The position numbers were made by a program, and so were the translations under genes. A stretch of DNA of 64,000 nt from the NCBI RefSeq assembly GCF_003688895.1, contig NZ_REFV01000002.1, positions 124,001 through 188,000 of the forward strand, given 5' to 3'. Under the pieces are notes generated by a model. That model saw only the letters and a program-made list of their open reading frames with translations. It did not search any database and was not told the DNA's origin. This document shows, piece by piece, positions 31,927-41,236 of this stretch. This DNA is from Dokdonia sinensis (lineage in GTDB: Bacteria; Bacteroidota; Bacteroidia; Flavobacteriales; Flavobacteriaceae). Numbering within the stretch: position 1 is the stretch's first letter; the number at the start of each line of letters is the position of its first letter.

Positions 31927-33813
31927 TTAAGATTTATCAATCACATCTTCCACCTTCTTGCGTAAACTAGAAATACATTCCTCAAAAGTGCCATAAACCT
32001 CAGATTGAGGAATCAAGTTTGGAATAATCCCAATGCGTTCGAGCATATATTTAGGTTGTTTCTTAAGACCCACAATATGTAGTTTAATACCCGCCTGTTT
32101 TAATTGTAGCACCGTATCTTCTATAGCGTATACTCCTGATTGATCTACATATGGAACGCGTCCCATACGTAATATTACGTCTGATGCCGTAGCTGGGATT
32201 TGCTTTGTAAGTGCAGAAAACTCGCTAGTATATCCGAAAAATAGTGGACCGCTAAGATGTTTTATAAATATTTCTTCCTTCAGTTTTTCGGGGAAGCTTA
32301 CTTCATCACTCCATTTATTGTCGTTAGGGTTGAGGCTTTTAAAGTCTACGATTCTAGATTGCCTTGCTGTAAAATCTCCCATCTTTTTCATAAACATTAG
32401 GCAGGATAGAACTAAGCCTATTCCAACAGCAGCTACCAGATCCCAAACCACAGCTAGAACCATAACCGTAAACATGATAATGACTTCAGAACTTAGCTTT
32501 AGAGGCCCTACTTTTATGTCTTTTGGTAAATTAGGAATAGCCTTCAGGCCCTTATAATCCATAACCCCAAAACCGACGGTGATTAGTATACCTGCAAGAA
32601 CAGCAGCCGGAATTTGAGAGGCAACAGGTCCTAGTCCTAAAAGGATAATAAGTAATAGCACAGCTGCTACCATCCCAGAAAGTTTAGTCTTTGCCCCTGA
32701 ATTTATATTTACTACCGTTCTTATTGTCGCACCAGCTCCTGGAAGCCCTCCGAAAATAGAAGCAACAGCGTTCCCTATCCCCTGACCTACAAGTTCTTTG
32801 TTGGGTTTATGGTTTGTTTTTGTCATATTATCTGCAATGACGGAGGTGAGTAGAGAATCTATGGCACCTAAAAAAGAGAGAGAAAGTGCTGTAAGAATAT
32901 ACGGTGAAATTGTGCTAAAACTAAACTCAGTGATAATACCTAAATTTATCTTTGGGAAACCAACCGGTATCTCCTGTATCGCTCGATATTCAAATGGTGC
33001 AACATACGCTATACCTGAGACCACAAGCAGTGCGACCAGTGTGCTGGGCACCGCTGTAGTGATTTTCTTAAAGCCATAAATAATGAATATCGTTGCGAGC
33101 GCCAGGGCAAGCTCAATCCAGTTTATGTTTTGGACAGCTCTTCCTATTACCTTAAAAGTTCCTACCACTCCAGAGGAAGCTGCCTTAGCAAGGATGATAG
33201 CCTCTTTGTTTATGTCTTCGGATTGTCCTTCTCTCGCTAGTCGTATGGTTTCTTCAAAATTTTCAAGAACCAGTAACCCTTCTCCAGCCTCATCCCTTAA
33301 AGTTTTCTCAAGTAACACTTCTTGTGCTTGAGGAGTAAAACTCTGTACAAACTCTGTATCATCATTAGGATAATAGCCCACTGCGGGAAGAATTTGTGTG
33401 ATAAGTATCATAATACCTATAGCAGTCATAAAACCAGAAATCACAGGATAAGGAATGTACTTTATATATTTCCCTATTCCTGCGGCTCCAAGTATAATCT
33501 GAAAAACCCCAGCAAGTAAAAATACAGTAAGAATAGCTGGAAGCGCCTTTTCCATATCACCATCATTAGCTGCAAGAATCCCTGCAATAACAACCATACT
33601 TACTGCGGTCATTGGTGCTGTAGGCCCAGATATTTGGGTAGGCGTTCCGCCAAAAAGCGCAGCAACAAAACCTATAAAAATCGCGCCATAGAGCCCTGCA
33701 CTTGGACCTAGTCCAGAAGAAACACCAAAGGCAAGAGCAAGTGGCAGGGCTACAATACCTGCAGTAATTCCTCCAAAGGCATCGCCCTTTAGATGTTTAA
33801 AGAAGTCTTTCAT
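31927..33813 (-). CDS. SulP family anion permease with STAS domain (1)
   Basis: The 628-residue transporter has the SulP membrane domain (AFGVSSGLGPSAGLYGAIFI; PTAPMTAVSMVVIAGILAA) and a C-terminal STAS domain from about 520. An insert of about 70 residues with acidic composition (ANDDTEFVQSFTPQAQE region, 165-235) lies between helices. The start is taken at MKDFFKHLKGDAFGG, which matches the family; the frame extends 14 residues upstream. Substrates include sulfate or bicarbonate; the carbonic anhydrase gene lies just upstream, favouring bicarbonate. Confidence 0.88.
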   Translation of the reverse strand: MKDFFKHLKGDAFGGITAGIVALPLALAFGVSSGLGPSAGLYGAIFIGFVAALFGGTPTQISGPTAPMTAVSMVVIAGILAANDGDMEKALPAILTVFLLAGVFQIILGAAGIGKYIKYIPYPVISGFMTAIGIMILITQILPAVGYYPNDDTEFVQSFTPQAQEVLLEKTLRDEAGEGLLVLENFEETIRLAREGQSEDINKEAIILAKAASSGVVGTFKVIGRAVQNINWIELALALATIFIIYGFKKITTAVPSTLVALLVVSGIAYVAPFEYRAIQEIPVGFPKINLGIITEFSFSTISPYILTALSLSFLGAIDSLLTSVIADNMTKTNHKPNKELVGQGIGNAVASIFGGLPGAGATIRTVVNINSGAKTKLSGMVAAVLLLIILLGLGPVASQIPAAVLAGILITVGFGVMDYKGLKAIPNLPKDIKVGPLKLSSEVIIMFTVMVLAVVWDLVAAVGIGLVLSCLMFMKKMGDFTARQSRIVDFKSLNPNDNKWSDEVSFPEKLKEEIFIKHLSGPLFFGYTSEFSALTKQIPATASDVILRMGRVPYVDQSGVYAIEDTVLQLKQAGIKLHIVGLKKQPKYMLERIGIIPNLIPQSEVYGTFEECISSLRKKVEDVIDKS

Positions 33814-33854
33814 ACTAGATAACAATTTTTTTGAAGGTAAACTATTTACATACA

Positions 33855-33885
33855 AAACGGCAGATTCTCATTGAAACTGCCGTTT
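33855..33885 (-). terminator. Terminator of the carbonic anhydrase gene
   Basis: 9-bp stem AAACGGCAG / CTGCCGTTT with a 13-base loop, 44 bases past the stop codon on the minus strand. Confidence 0.65.
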
Positions 33886-33928
33886 AAGACGAGCGAATAT
33901 TTTATTTACGTTTGATCTTGGGGAATTT

Positions 33929-34555
33929 TTACATAAAGAGTACTTCCCCATTTGAGATATCATAAACACCGCCTACTATTTTAATATCCCCAGCTTCTTC
34001 CATCTCTTTAAGAAGTGGGCTGTCATTGCGCATCTTTTCAATAGTCATATGCACATTTTTTGTAACCACATCATTTACAAATGTCTTATTTGCACTTGTA
34101 CGTTCTGATGCTTCTTCGGGATGAGTAGTAGCGTGTACGGCTGGGCGTATTTTAGACAACAGCGCTGTGATATTACCAAGTTGTACGTCGTCGCAGGCAC
34201 CTTTTACAGCACCACACATGGTGTGCCCCAGAACTACTACAAGTTTAGAACCAGCTACTTTGCAGCCGTATTCTATACTTCCTAAAACGTCTTCATTTAC
34301 TATATTTCCTGCCACACGAGCACTAAAAATATCACCTATTCCTTGATCAAAAACAATCTCAGCAGGTACTCTGGAGTCTATACAGCTTAAAACAACAGAA
34401 TGTGGCCATTGACCTCCTGTAGTGTCTTTAACTTGATTAAGTAAATCTCTGTCCGCAACTTTTGCAGCTACAAATCTTTTATTTCCCTCTTTAAGAAGGT
34501 TTAATGCATCTACTGGGCTCGTGGCGTCTTGTATTTCTTTGTTAAATGTCTTCAT
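33929..34555 (-). CDS. Beta-carbonic anhydrase
   Basis: The 208-residue enzyme interconverts CO2 and bicarbonate. Zinc ligands are visible: Cys and Asp in VLSCIDSRVPAE, and His and Cys in LGHTMCGAVKGACD. The frame extends 12 residues upstream to 34591; MKTFNKEIQDATSP at 34555 is preferred for its family-like start. It lies between two SulP transporter genes on the same strand, which suggests bicarbonate supply. Confidence 0.92.
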   Translation of the reverse strand: MKTFNKEIQDATSPVDALNLLKEGNKRFVAAKVADRDLLNQVKDTTGGQWPHSVVLSCIDSRVPAEIVFDQGIGDIFSARVAGNIVNEDVLGSIEYGCKVAGSKLVVVLGHTMCGAVKGACDDVQLGNITALLSKIRPAVHATTHPEEASERTSANKTFVNDVVTKNVHMTIEKMRNDSPLLKEMEEAGDIKIVGGVYDISNGEVLFM

Positions 34556-34614
34556 ATCATTTATTTTTTTGAATCCCAAAGTCATCAGCACCTGGGAGTT
34601 TATTAATTATTAAA

Positions 34615-36195
34615 TTATGCAGTCTCTTTCTTAGGCCGGAACCTGAAAAACTCAATATAACTAGGAGGATTTTCTACTATACCACGTTCTGAGACTAGTT
34701 TTATATTTATGTTACGCTGTTTTGCCTTAAATGCAAAATCTTCTAAAATCTCTATGATGTCTGGATCCAGATATCTTGTTTTACGTACATCAAGTTCTAA
34801 AAAAGAATTTTCTGGTAGTCCATCTAATTCTTTTAAAATTGCACCCTTGTTAAAGAAGGTTACTTCTTCTGCTAGCGTCATTTTTACCTTTCCATCTGTA
34901 GGATCATCATTCTCTTTATGTAAAAAGTGTGAGTTTTTATAGCTCTTGTAGAGTACGATAACGATCCCAACAACTAGTCCCAATGCAAGGCCCTTAAGTA
35001 AATCAAGCATTACAATACCCACTACTGTGACCATAAACGGCACAAATTGCGTCCATCCCCCATCGTACATTGCTTTAAATGTTGATGGCTTTGCTAACTT
35101 GTATCCTACAATAAAGAGTACAGCTGCAAGCACGGACAGTGGAATTTTCTGTAATAAAAACGGTATGGCAGCTACAGATGCAATTAATAAAAATCCGTGT
35201 ATGATTGCCGAGGCTTTTGTCTTACCGCCCGACTGAATATTAGCCGAAGAGCGCACGATTACTTGTGTAATAGGTAATCCTCCTATAAAACCAGATACGA
35301 TGTTACCTGCTCCTTGAGCAAGAAGCTCTCTGTTTGTTGGGGTTACTCTTTTTGCTGGGTCCAGTTTATCTGTCGCTTCCACACATAAAAGTGTTTCGAG
35401 GCTTGCCACTAGAGCGATTGTAAACGCGGTAATTAACACCGGTGCCGTAAACGCCTGACTCCAATCTGGGGTAACAAAATTTGTAAGTAGCCCCTCTGTG
35501 TTCCTGTCTTCACTCAAAGAAACAAGATGCGCTTCTGTAATACCATAGTCAGTCCCTTGTGTGAATACATAGTAAATAATTCCTACAACTACTACCACTA
35601 AAGGACCTTGTACTAGCTCAAAAAACTTCCCTTTTTTTGAAAGCACATTACTCCATAATATTAATAGAGCAAGTGAGATTAACCCGATGATAGTAGGCCC
35701 TAAGCTCGGGTCGCCTATTGCGTTGAGAATTTCTGAAAAAGTGTTTTCTCCATCTACCTGAAAGAAAGCAAAATCTCCTTCTGGATCATCATCATCCCCC
35801 AAAAAGTGCGGGATTTGTTTAAGAATAATGATAATCCCAATACCTGTAAGCATTCCTCGTATTACAGAGCTGGGGAAATAATACCCTATAATTCCCAATC
35901 TTGCCACTCCAAAAAGAATTTGGATAACACCACCTATCACTACTGCAGATAGGAAGACTTTAAAACCTAATTGATCTATCGCTACAAGTACAATGGCAGC
36001 AAGACCTGCTGCTGGACCACTTACACCTACACTCGATCCACTTAATGCTCCTACAACGATACCTCCGACGATACCTGCAATAAGACCAGAAAAAAGCGGG
36101 GCTCCACTAGCGAGAGCAATCCCTAAACATAATGGTAGGGCTACAAAAAATACTACAATACTCGCGGGGAGATCATTTTTCAAATATTTAAACAT
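34615..36195 (-). CDS. SulP family anion permease, bicarbonate-type (2)
   Basis: The 526-residue SulP transporter starts MFKYLKNDLPASIVVFFVAL and has the family's SGAPLFSGLIAGIVGGIVVG and SGPAAGLAAIVLVAIDQLG. A C-terminal STAS-like part covers about 440-526. It is shorter than its neighbour and more like the BicA-type group. It lies 60 bases upstream of the carbonic anhydrase start, probably in one operon. Confidence 0.9.
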   Translation of the reverse strand: MFKYLKNDLPASIVVFFVALPLCLGIALASGAPLFSGLIAGIVGGIVVGALSGSSVGVSGPAAGLAAIVLVAIDQLGFKVFLSAVVIGGVIQILFGVARLGIIGYYFPSSVIRGMLTGIGIIIILKQIPHFLGDDDDPEGDFAFFQVDGENTFSEILNAIGDPSLGPTIIGLISLALLILWSNVLSKKGKFFELVQGPLVVVVVGIIYYVFTQGTDYGITEAHLVSLSEDRNTEGLLTNFVTPDWSQAFTAPVLITAFTIALVASLETLLCVEATDKLDPAKRVTPTNRELLAQGAGNIVSGFIGGLPITQVIVRSSANIQSGGKTKASAIIHGFLLIASVAAIPFLLQKIPLSVLAAVLFIVGYKLAKPSTFKAMYDGGWTQFVPFMVTVVGIVMLDLLKGLALGLVVGIVIVLYKSYKNSHFLHKENDDPTDGKVKMTLAEEVTFFNKGAILKELDGLPENSFLELDVRKTRYLDPDIIEILEDFAFKAKQRNINIKLVSERGIVENPPSYIEFFRFRPKKETA

Positions 36196-36290
36196 ACTAT
36201 AATAATTAGTTCCATCTCAAAAAATCCGGATGGAAAAAGTGACTACTAAAAAAGGGATCGCTAAGGGCGAAATAATAGAAATAGGAAGAA

Positions 36291-36584
36291 TTAAACTCGG
36301 GGAGGTGGGAAGTTTACATCAGGGGAGTATGTATAGATTTTATCTTGATAAAAGAAATTTGAATTATGAGTAACCTTAAATTGCGCCACAATAGGGGTGC
36401 TGTAATTTTCAAAGTATTTATCTCCCTCTTCTGTGTCTATCTTAATTTCATTGTTAGACTCTTCTTCAAAGTCGTTAACAATTTCAATATTGACACCATT
36501 TTCCAACAGTGCGATGATAGAAGGCCCCGAAATTGAAAGGCACATCAAGATTGCAAACACACAAGAAAATAACGTTTTAAGCAT
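36291..36584 (-). CDS. Small exported protein of unknown function
   Basis: A 97-residue product with a hydrophobic N-terminal segment (LFSCVFAILMCLSISGPSII) and an acidic C-terminal half (NDFEEESNNEIKIDTEEGD). The final part is Pro-rich (NFPPPRV). It precedes the SulP-carbonic anhydrase set on the same strand and may be linked to it, but no family is recognised. Confidence 0.6.
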   Translation of the reverse strand: MLKTLFSCVFAILMCLSISGPSIIALLENGVNIEIVNDFEEESNNEIKIDTEEGDKYFENYSTPIVAQFKVTHNSNFFYQDKIYTYSPDVNFPPPRV

Positions 36585-36706
36585 AAATTAAAAATTCTTA
36601 TCTCAAAGATAAAAAAAATTAATATTGAATGTTCAATATTAAGATAGACTTGGCAATTAAGAATTCTATGATATGTTTTGATTTTAGGGTACAAAAAAAG
36701 GAGTTT

Positions 36707-37471
36707 TTACAACTCCTTTATATCAGTAGTAGGAATCCAACCAGATTTTCCGTCTGCAATCTGGATGCGCTTCCAATTTTTAACGGTTTCTAGAATCAAT
36801 ACTTTTGTTCCTTCGTGTAGAATAAATGCTTCAGTACTTGCGAGATTTGGTTCTGACTTTACAGTAGACTCTGTTGCAAATACGATAGCAGGGTTGTCTT
36901 TTTCTGCTTTCGCGAAAGCGTTATAAGCAAACATCAAACTCAGTCCAGCAAGAAGAAGAGCAACAAAAGTTGCTGCAAAAAACACCCTTTTTCTTCCCGT
37001 CCCATAGCTAAAATAATAGGCGAGAAAAAATGCAACAAAAAACATAGCTAAAATTACAGTAGTATACGCCCATCCATCTGTAGTAAGTAGGTTAAGAATA
37101 TTGTTATAATATTTCTTTATCGTATTTTCTGGAAGTGGTGTAATGGCATCTATTTTCATTTTAGAAGCAAAAGCGGCATTATTTTTAATATCAGGATCTG
37201 CTGGAGCGAGCAATTTTGCTTTTTCATAATAGTAAATACTAGGCGCAACATTATTTAATTTATAATGAGCATTAGCCAGATTATAGTAAACCGCGGCGCT
37301 TTCTTTGCCACTATCCAAAACTTTCTGATAGGCATCTATGGCTTCTTGAAATTGTCCATCTGCATAATGTTTGTTTCCCGTTTCAAATGATTGCTCTGGG
37401 TTTTGAGCTTGAAGTTGGAAAACCGATATCATAAAAACGGCCATCACTATATGTTGGATTGCTTTTTTCAT
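36707..37471 (-). CDS. batE: BatE: TPR and SH3 domain aerotolerance protein
   Basis: The 254-residue protein has a signal peptide (MAVFMISVFQLQAQ), TPR repeats (about 28-105), two membrane helices (about 138-158 and 168-188) and a C-terminal bacterial SH3 domain (VKSEPNLASTEAFILHEGTK, then WKRIQIADGKSGWIP). It is the last gene of the bat operon; bat operons confer oxygen tolerance in Bacteroides. The palindrome at 36906 encodes AFAKAE. The BatD gene ends two bases upstream. Confidence 0.88.
   Translation of the reverse strand: MKKAIQHIVMAVFMISVFQLQAQNPEQSFETGNKHYADGQFQEAIDAYQKVLDSGKESAAVYYNLANAHYKLNNVAPSIYYYEKAKLLAPADPDIKNNAAFASKMKIDAITPLPENTIKKYYNNILNLLTTDGWAYTTVILAMFFVAFFLAYYFSYGTGRKRVFFAATFVALLLAGLSLMFAYNAFAKAEKDNPAIVFATESTVKSEPNLASTEAFILHEGTKVLILETVKNWKRIQIADGKSGWIPTTDIKEL
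36906..36920. repeat. Iterated palindrome, 15 bp, inside batE
   Basis: GCTTTCGCGAAAGCG, read as AFAKA after the second membrane helix. Confidence 0.95.
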
Positions 37472-37473
37472 CG

Positions 37474-39249
37474 CTATAATTGTTTGTCCATAGTAGAAAT
37501 AACACGCACCGCTTTATCATAATCCTGCTGCATCGCCACACTACTCGCTGGAGTATACCGTGCAAACTCGCAACTTTCAAGTAAACTGATAAACTCAATA
37601 GTAGTTGCATTTTCCAGATCGCGCTCGTTGAGCAGTTTTGTGATACGATCTTTAGACATCTCGCTGGTAGTGATGTTGAGCTTTGCTTTGAGATAATTAT
37701 GCAAAGCTCGCTCCATTGCGATATAGAATTCTTTCTGGTTGCCTAAATTTTTCTTTGCAGCACTTAGGAATTTACGGGCAAGCTTATCTGCTTTTCGTAT
37801 ACGGTTTCCAGTAACATCATTTGCATACGCCATACGTTTTTTCCTAACTATCATCGCAAGAGGAATGAGTAATAACGGACCGAATGTAAGTGCCCAGAAC
37901 GACTTTGATTTAAAGAAGCGTTCTTTTTTCTGGGGCTGCAAGTTTGTTTTAAGTTTAATGTATTCAAACTGCGTATCTGCCGCAACAACGCTTTGTTGCT
38001 GGGGTAGATCTCCACCTTGAGTAATAGTCCCAGCACTATCAGTTGGGCCATTTTCAACAGTTACTATTATATTTTCGGAGGTTTGACGTTCGTATTTTCC
38101 CGTGTTAGGATTGAAGAATGTAAACGAAAACTGAGGTATAGGATACGTACCTTTATACTGTGGCACTACCGTGTAGGTCTCTTTTTTTAAACCGCTCATT
38201 CCGGCTAAATTGGTCCTGATTCTGTCTTCGCTTTCTGGCTCATAAACTTCTAGAGAACTTGGTAATGTGGGCTCAGGAAGCGGAAAAAGTTTAAGGTTTC
38301 CTTTGCCTTGAATTTCAACACTTAATTGAAACGCCTCTCCTGCATCTAAAGAGTTTTTATCTGTGCGCACCGCAAAGTCAAAATCTCCTACGGCACCTGT
38401 AAAATCATCTGGTTTTCCAGCAGTAGGTAATGCCTTAACATTTATTGTCCTGGTAGGAGCGCTTATGGTGATGTTTGTGTTTTTCGTCAAGCGACGTCCA
38501 AAGATGTCTCGTCTATTTGTAGGAACACTAACTGCTACGCTCAAGCTTAACGGTTCAATCTCGAGTTTACCAGTTTTTTGGGGATATAAAACCGTGCGTC
38601 GCAATATGACATAGCGATACGGCTCACCGTCATATTCACCGTCATAAATCTTAAATTGTTTCTCGTCTATATTCTGGCTCCAAAAATCGGCAAACTTAGG
38701 AGAGTCTAGCTCGCGCCAGTTGCTCACACTTGTTTCTGGAGCAACATACAGTTTGTACACGACATTAAATGCCTCGTTGATGTAAGGGCTTGTTTTAGAG
38801 ACCTCTGCAACGAGGTGTATGTTTTCTTTAGCAAGAAATGTGGGGTCGTTCGGATCTTTAGGAACCTCGACGGCCGCAGTTACAACAACATTTACAGGAG
38901 GTGTCTTATATACCTCACCATTTATCGTGATTTCGGCCTGATCTATAGTAAGTGTTCCCCGTTCCTGAGGTTGTAAGAAGTAACCATACGTTTTTGAATA
39001 AGTAAGTTTCCCATTATTGCTCACCCGGCTGATGGCTTGATTAGGGCCGCCTACGACTACAAATCCTTCAAAACTAGGTGGGCGAAAGCCGTCTCCGTCT
39101 TGATTAACCGTAAAATCTACGCGCAAGCGTTCATTAATACCCAGTTTTTTCTTGCTCACTTTTGTATCAAACTGTACATCCTGCGCAAACACCGTAGTGC
39201 TGGCAAAAAATATTAAAACGAGTATGTAAGCTATTTTTTTCATTACCAA
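37474..39249 (-). CDS. batD: BatD family protein
   Basis: The 591-residue protein starts with a signal peptide (AYILVLIFFASTTVFAQD) and has the BatD body of repeated beta-sandwich units (INERLRVDFTVNQDGDGFR; SPYINEAFNVVYKLYV). One membrane helix lies near 452-470. The cytoplasmic C-terminus is helical (AKRKFLSAAKK-type). It overlaps batC by seven bases, indicating coupling. It is thought to form part of a periplasmic-membrane assembly with BatA/B. Confidence 0.9.
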   Translation of the reverse strand: MVMKKIAYILVLIFFASTTVFAQDVQFDTKVSKKKLGINERLRVDFTVNQDGDGFRPPSFEGFVVVGGPNQAISRVSNNGKLTYSKTYGYFLQPQERGTLTIDQAEITINGEVYKTPPVNVVVTAAVEVPKDPNDPTFLAKENIHLVAEVSKTSPYINEAFNVVYKLYVAPETSVSNWRELDSPKFADFWSQNIDEKQFKIYDGEYDGEPYRYVILRRTVLYPQKTGKLEIEPLSLSVAVSVPTNRRDIFGRRLTKNTNITISAPTRTINVKALPTAGKPDDFTGAVGDFDFAVRTDKNSLDAGEAFQLSVEIQGKGNLKLFPLPEPTLPSSLEVYEPESEDRIRTNLAGMSGLKKETYTVVPQYKGTYPIPQFSFTFFNPNTGKYERQTSENIIVTVENGPTDSAGTITQGGDLPQQQSVVAADTQFEYIKLKTNLQPQKKERFFKSKSFWALTFGPLLLIPLAMIVRKKRMAYANDVTGNRIRKADKLARKFLSAAKKNLGNQKEFYIAMERALHNYLKAKLNITTSEMSKDRITKLLNERDLENATTIEFISLLESCEFARYTPASSVAMQQDYDKAVRVISTMDKQL

Positions 39250-40133
39250 TCTTTCTCCGTCTTAACTTTTGCTCCTTTTACCTTTTGAGCATTCATTTTT
39301 TCCTGTGTCTTCTTCTCCTGGTCCTGCATCGCCTCTAGCAGGTTTTTTACTTGCTGTGGAGATAATTGTCCCTGTTGCGGTTGTTGCTGTTGGGGTTTCT
39401 TTTCTTCATCACCTTTGCCGCCTTGCTGATCTTGTTTTTTATCTTCTGGCTTTCCATTTTCATCTTCTTTTTGCTCCCCTTCGTCTTTCTTTTCGTCGCC
39501 TTTATCTTCTGTTTCTTTCTCCTTACCGTCGTCACCTTCTTTTTGATCACCGTCGCCGTTTTGGTCCTTCTGGTTTTCGTCTTTATTTTCTTGCTCTTTG
39601 TCTTTGTTTTCGTTTTCATCGTCGCCGCCTCCGCCGCCTCCGCCGTTTTTCTCTTTCTCTTTTTTTGCAAGTTGCAGGTTATAACGAGTTTCCTCGTCCG
39701 TAGGATCGTTTCTTAAAGCATTTTTATAAGCTTCTACCGCGCCTTCAAATTGTTTTTGCTGGTACAGTGCATTGCCTAGATTGTGGTAAGCTTTGTGCTT
39801 TTCTTTTTTGGTTTTGGCAACAGCTGTCGCTTTGATTAGCGCATCAGTGCTTTCTTCCCATTTTTTGTTTTTATAGTAGTTGTTCCCAGCATTATATTTT
39901 GCGGGTACGCTCTCTGGTGTGAGTGATATGGCGGCGCGTAGTTTAGATTCCGCTTTCGCGAAAGCGTCAAAATCAACAACACCTCCATCTTGATTTGTCA
40001 GTGCTTCTGTTCCTTCAATAATAAGGTCGCGGGACTCCGAAGCGTATGGATTTTCTGGAGCTTCAGTCTTTTTATCCTGACCCCAGGCAGTAAATGAAAG
40101 TGTGGCAAACGCCAAAAGTAAAACCTTTCTCAT
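39243..40133 (-). CDS. batC: BatC: TPR protein with long acidic/basic low-complexity tail
   Basis: The 296-residue protein has a signal peptide (LLLAFATLSFTAWGQ), TPR repeats (about 60-155) and then a Lys/Glu/Asp/Gln-rich tail with a Gly run (155-296). The tail gives rise to long antisense open frames that are artefacts. A palindrome at 39951 encodes AFAKAE. It overlaps batD and lies four bases downstream of batB. Confidence 0.9.
   Translation of the reverse strand: MRKVLLLAFATLSFTAWGQDKKTEAPENPYASESRDLIIEGTEALTNQDGGVVDFDAFAKAESKLRAAISLTPESVPAKYNAGNNYYKNKKWEESTDALIKATAVAKTKKEKHKAYHNLGNALYQQKQFEGAVEAYKNALRNDPTDEETRYNLQLAKKEKEKNGGGGGGGDDENENKDKEQENKDENQKDQNGDGDQKEGDDGKEKETEDKGDEKKDEGEQKEDENGKPEDKKQDQQGGKGDEEKKPQQQQPQQGQLSPQQVKNLLEAMQDQEKKTQEKMNAQKVKGAKVKTEKDW
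39951..39966. repeat. Iterated palindrome, full form, inside batC
   Basis: Perfect 16-mer, read as DAFAKAE at the start of the TPR region. Confidence 0.95.
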
Positions 40134-40136
40134 TGC

Positions 40137-41171
40137 TTAGTTTTCATTAAATAAATTCAACTTTTTGAGCCAACCTGTTTTTTTATCCAGTAAAAAGATA
40201 TCGAGAAACAGGAATAAAAGTGCAACCCCTAGAAACCATTGAAACTGGTCTTTAAAGTCTGCAAACTGCTTAGCCTCAAACTCTTTCTTATCCATACTGT
40301 TAAGCAAATTCTGTACCGTTTCTACCACATCTGCCGTATTGCTACCATCTAGATATTCTCCGTTTGCTTCGGCGGCGATGTCTTTTAGAGTTTGGGCATC
40401 CAGACGGGTGATGACCGTCTCTCCGTTTTGGTCCTTTTTGTATGCTTGAACAACACCGTTGCGCTTTAAAGGAATAGGACCACCTTCAGGTTTTCCTACG
40501 CCTATGGTGAAGATGCGTATGCCCTCTTCGTTTGCCTGTTCGGCGAGATTTGAGGCCTCTCCCACGTGGTCTTCTCCATCTGAAATGATAAAAAGGACAC
40601 GATTGGTCTGTTCTTCGTCGTTATAATAGGTTTTCGCTAGTTCGATAGCCTCTGCGATTGCTGTTCCCTGACTGGATAGCATATCGGTATTCATTTGGCT
40701 AAGGAAGAGCTTTGCACTGCTATAGTCTGTAGTTATGGGTAATTGTGGATACGCACTTCCCGCATAAGCAATGATCCCAATGCGGTCGCTTCCTAGGTTA
40801 TTGATAATTTGCGTGACGAGTTGCTTGGATTTCTCAATGCGATTAGGCGCGATATCTTCAGCGAGCATAGATTTTGATACGTCTATTGCAAAAACAACAT
40901 CCACACCCTCACGTTTTACGGTTTCTAGCTTTGTGCCCATTTTGAGGTTTACGAGCCCAAAAACGAGGAAGAAAATCGCTATACATAAGATCAGAATTTT
41001 GAGCGTAGGTTTAAAATAAGATCGGTCAGGACTTAGCTGTTTGAGCAACGGTTGGGATGCAAATCTCTTCTGGGCACTGCGTTGCCACACCACCACACCT
41101 AAGTAAAGCAGTATTACCAGCGGTATTGCCAGCAGTAACCAAAACCATATTTTTTCTTCTAGTAAGTACAT
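40137..41171 (-). CDS. batB: BatB: VWA domain membrane protein
   Basis: The 344-residue protein has two N-terminal helices (about 8-28 and 55-75), a von Willebrand A domain (about 88-290) with the MIDAS motif FAIDVSKSMLAED, and a C-terminal helix (about 314-334). The other MIDAS residues lie in STDYSSAK-type and IISDGEDHVG segments. It is paired with BatA. Confidence 0.93.
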   Translation of the reverse strand: MYLLEEKIWFWLLLAIPLVILLYLGVVVWQRSAQKRFASQPLLKQLSPDRSYFKPTLKILILCIAIFFLVFGLVNLKMGTKLETVKREGVDVVFAIDVSKSMLAEDIAPNRIEKSKQLVTQIINNLGSDRIGIIAYAGSAYPQLPITTDYSSAKLFLSQMNTDMLSSQGTAIAEAIELAKTYYNDEEQTNRVLFIISDGEDHVGEASNLAEQANEEGIRIFTIGVGKPEGGPIPLKRNGVVQAYKKDQNGETVITRLDAQTLKDIAAEANGEYLDGSNTADVVETVQNLLNSMDKKEFEAKQFADFKDQFQWFLGVALLFLFLDIFLLDKKTGWLKKLNLFNEN

Positions 41172-41188
41172 TAAAAATGTATTTCTTT

Positions 41189-41215
41189 TGTCATTTCCGC
41201 GAAGGCAGAAATCTC
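41189..41215. repeat. TCATTCCCGCG-type repeat between batB and batA
   Basis: TTGTCATTTCCGCGAAGGCA then GAAATCT, one mismatch in the hairpin. It interrupts the operon without an obvious terminator. Confidence 0.75.
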
Positions 41216-41236
41216 AATTCACATTGTCATAAATCT

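Noticed and set aside
39269-39716. Antisense open frames (144 and 116 residues) across batC
   Set aside because: Caused by the low-complexity Lys/Glu codons of the batC tail; composition is leucine/phenylalanine-rich and not gene-like.
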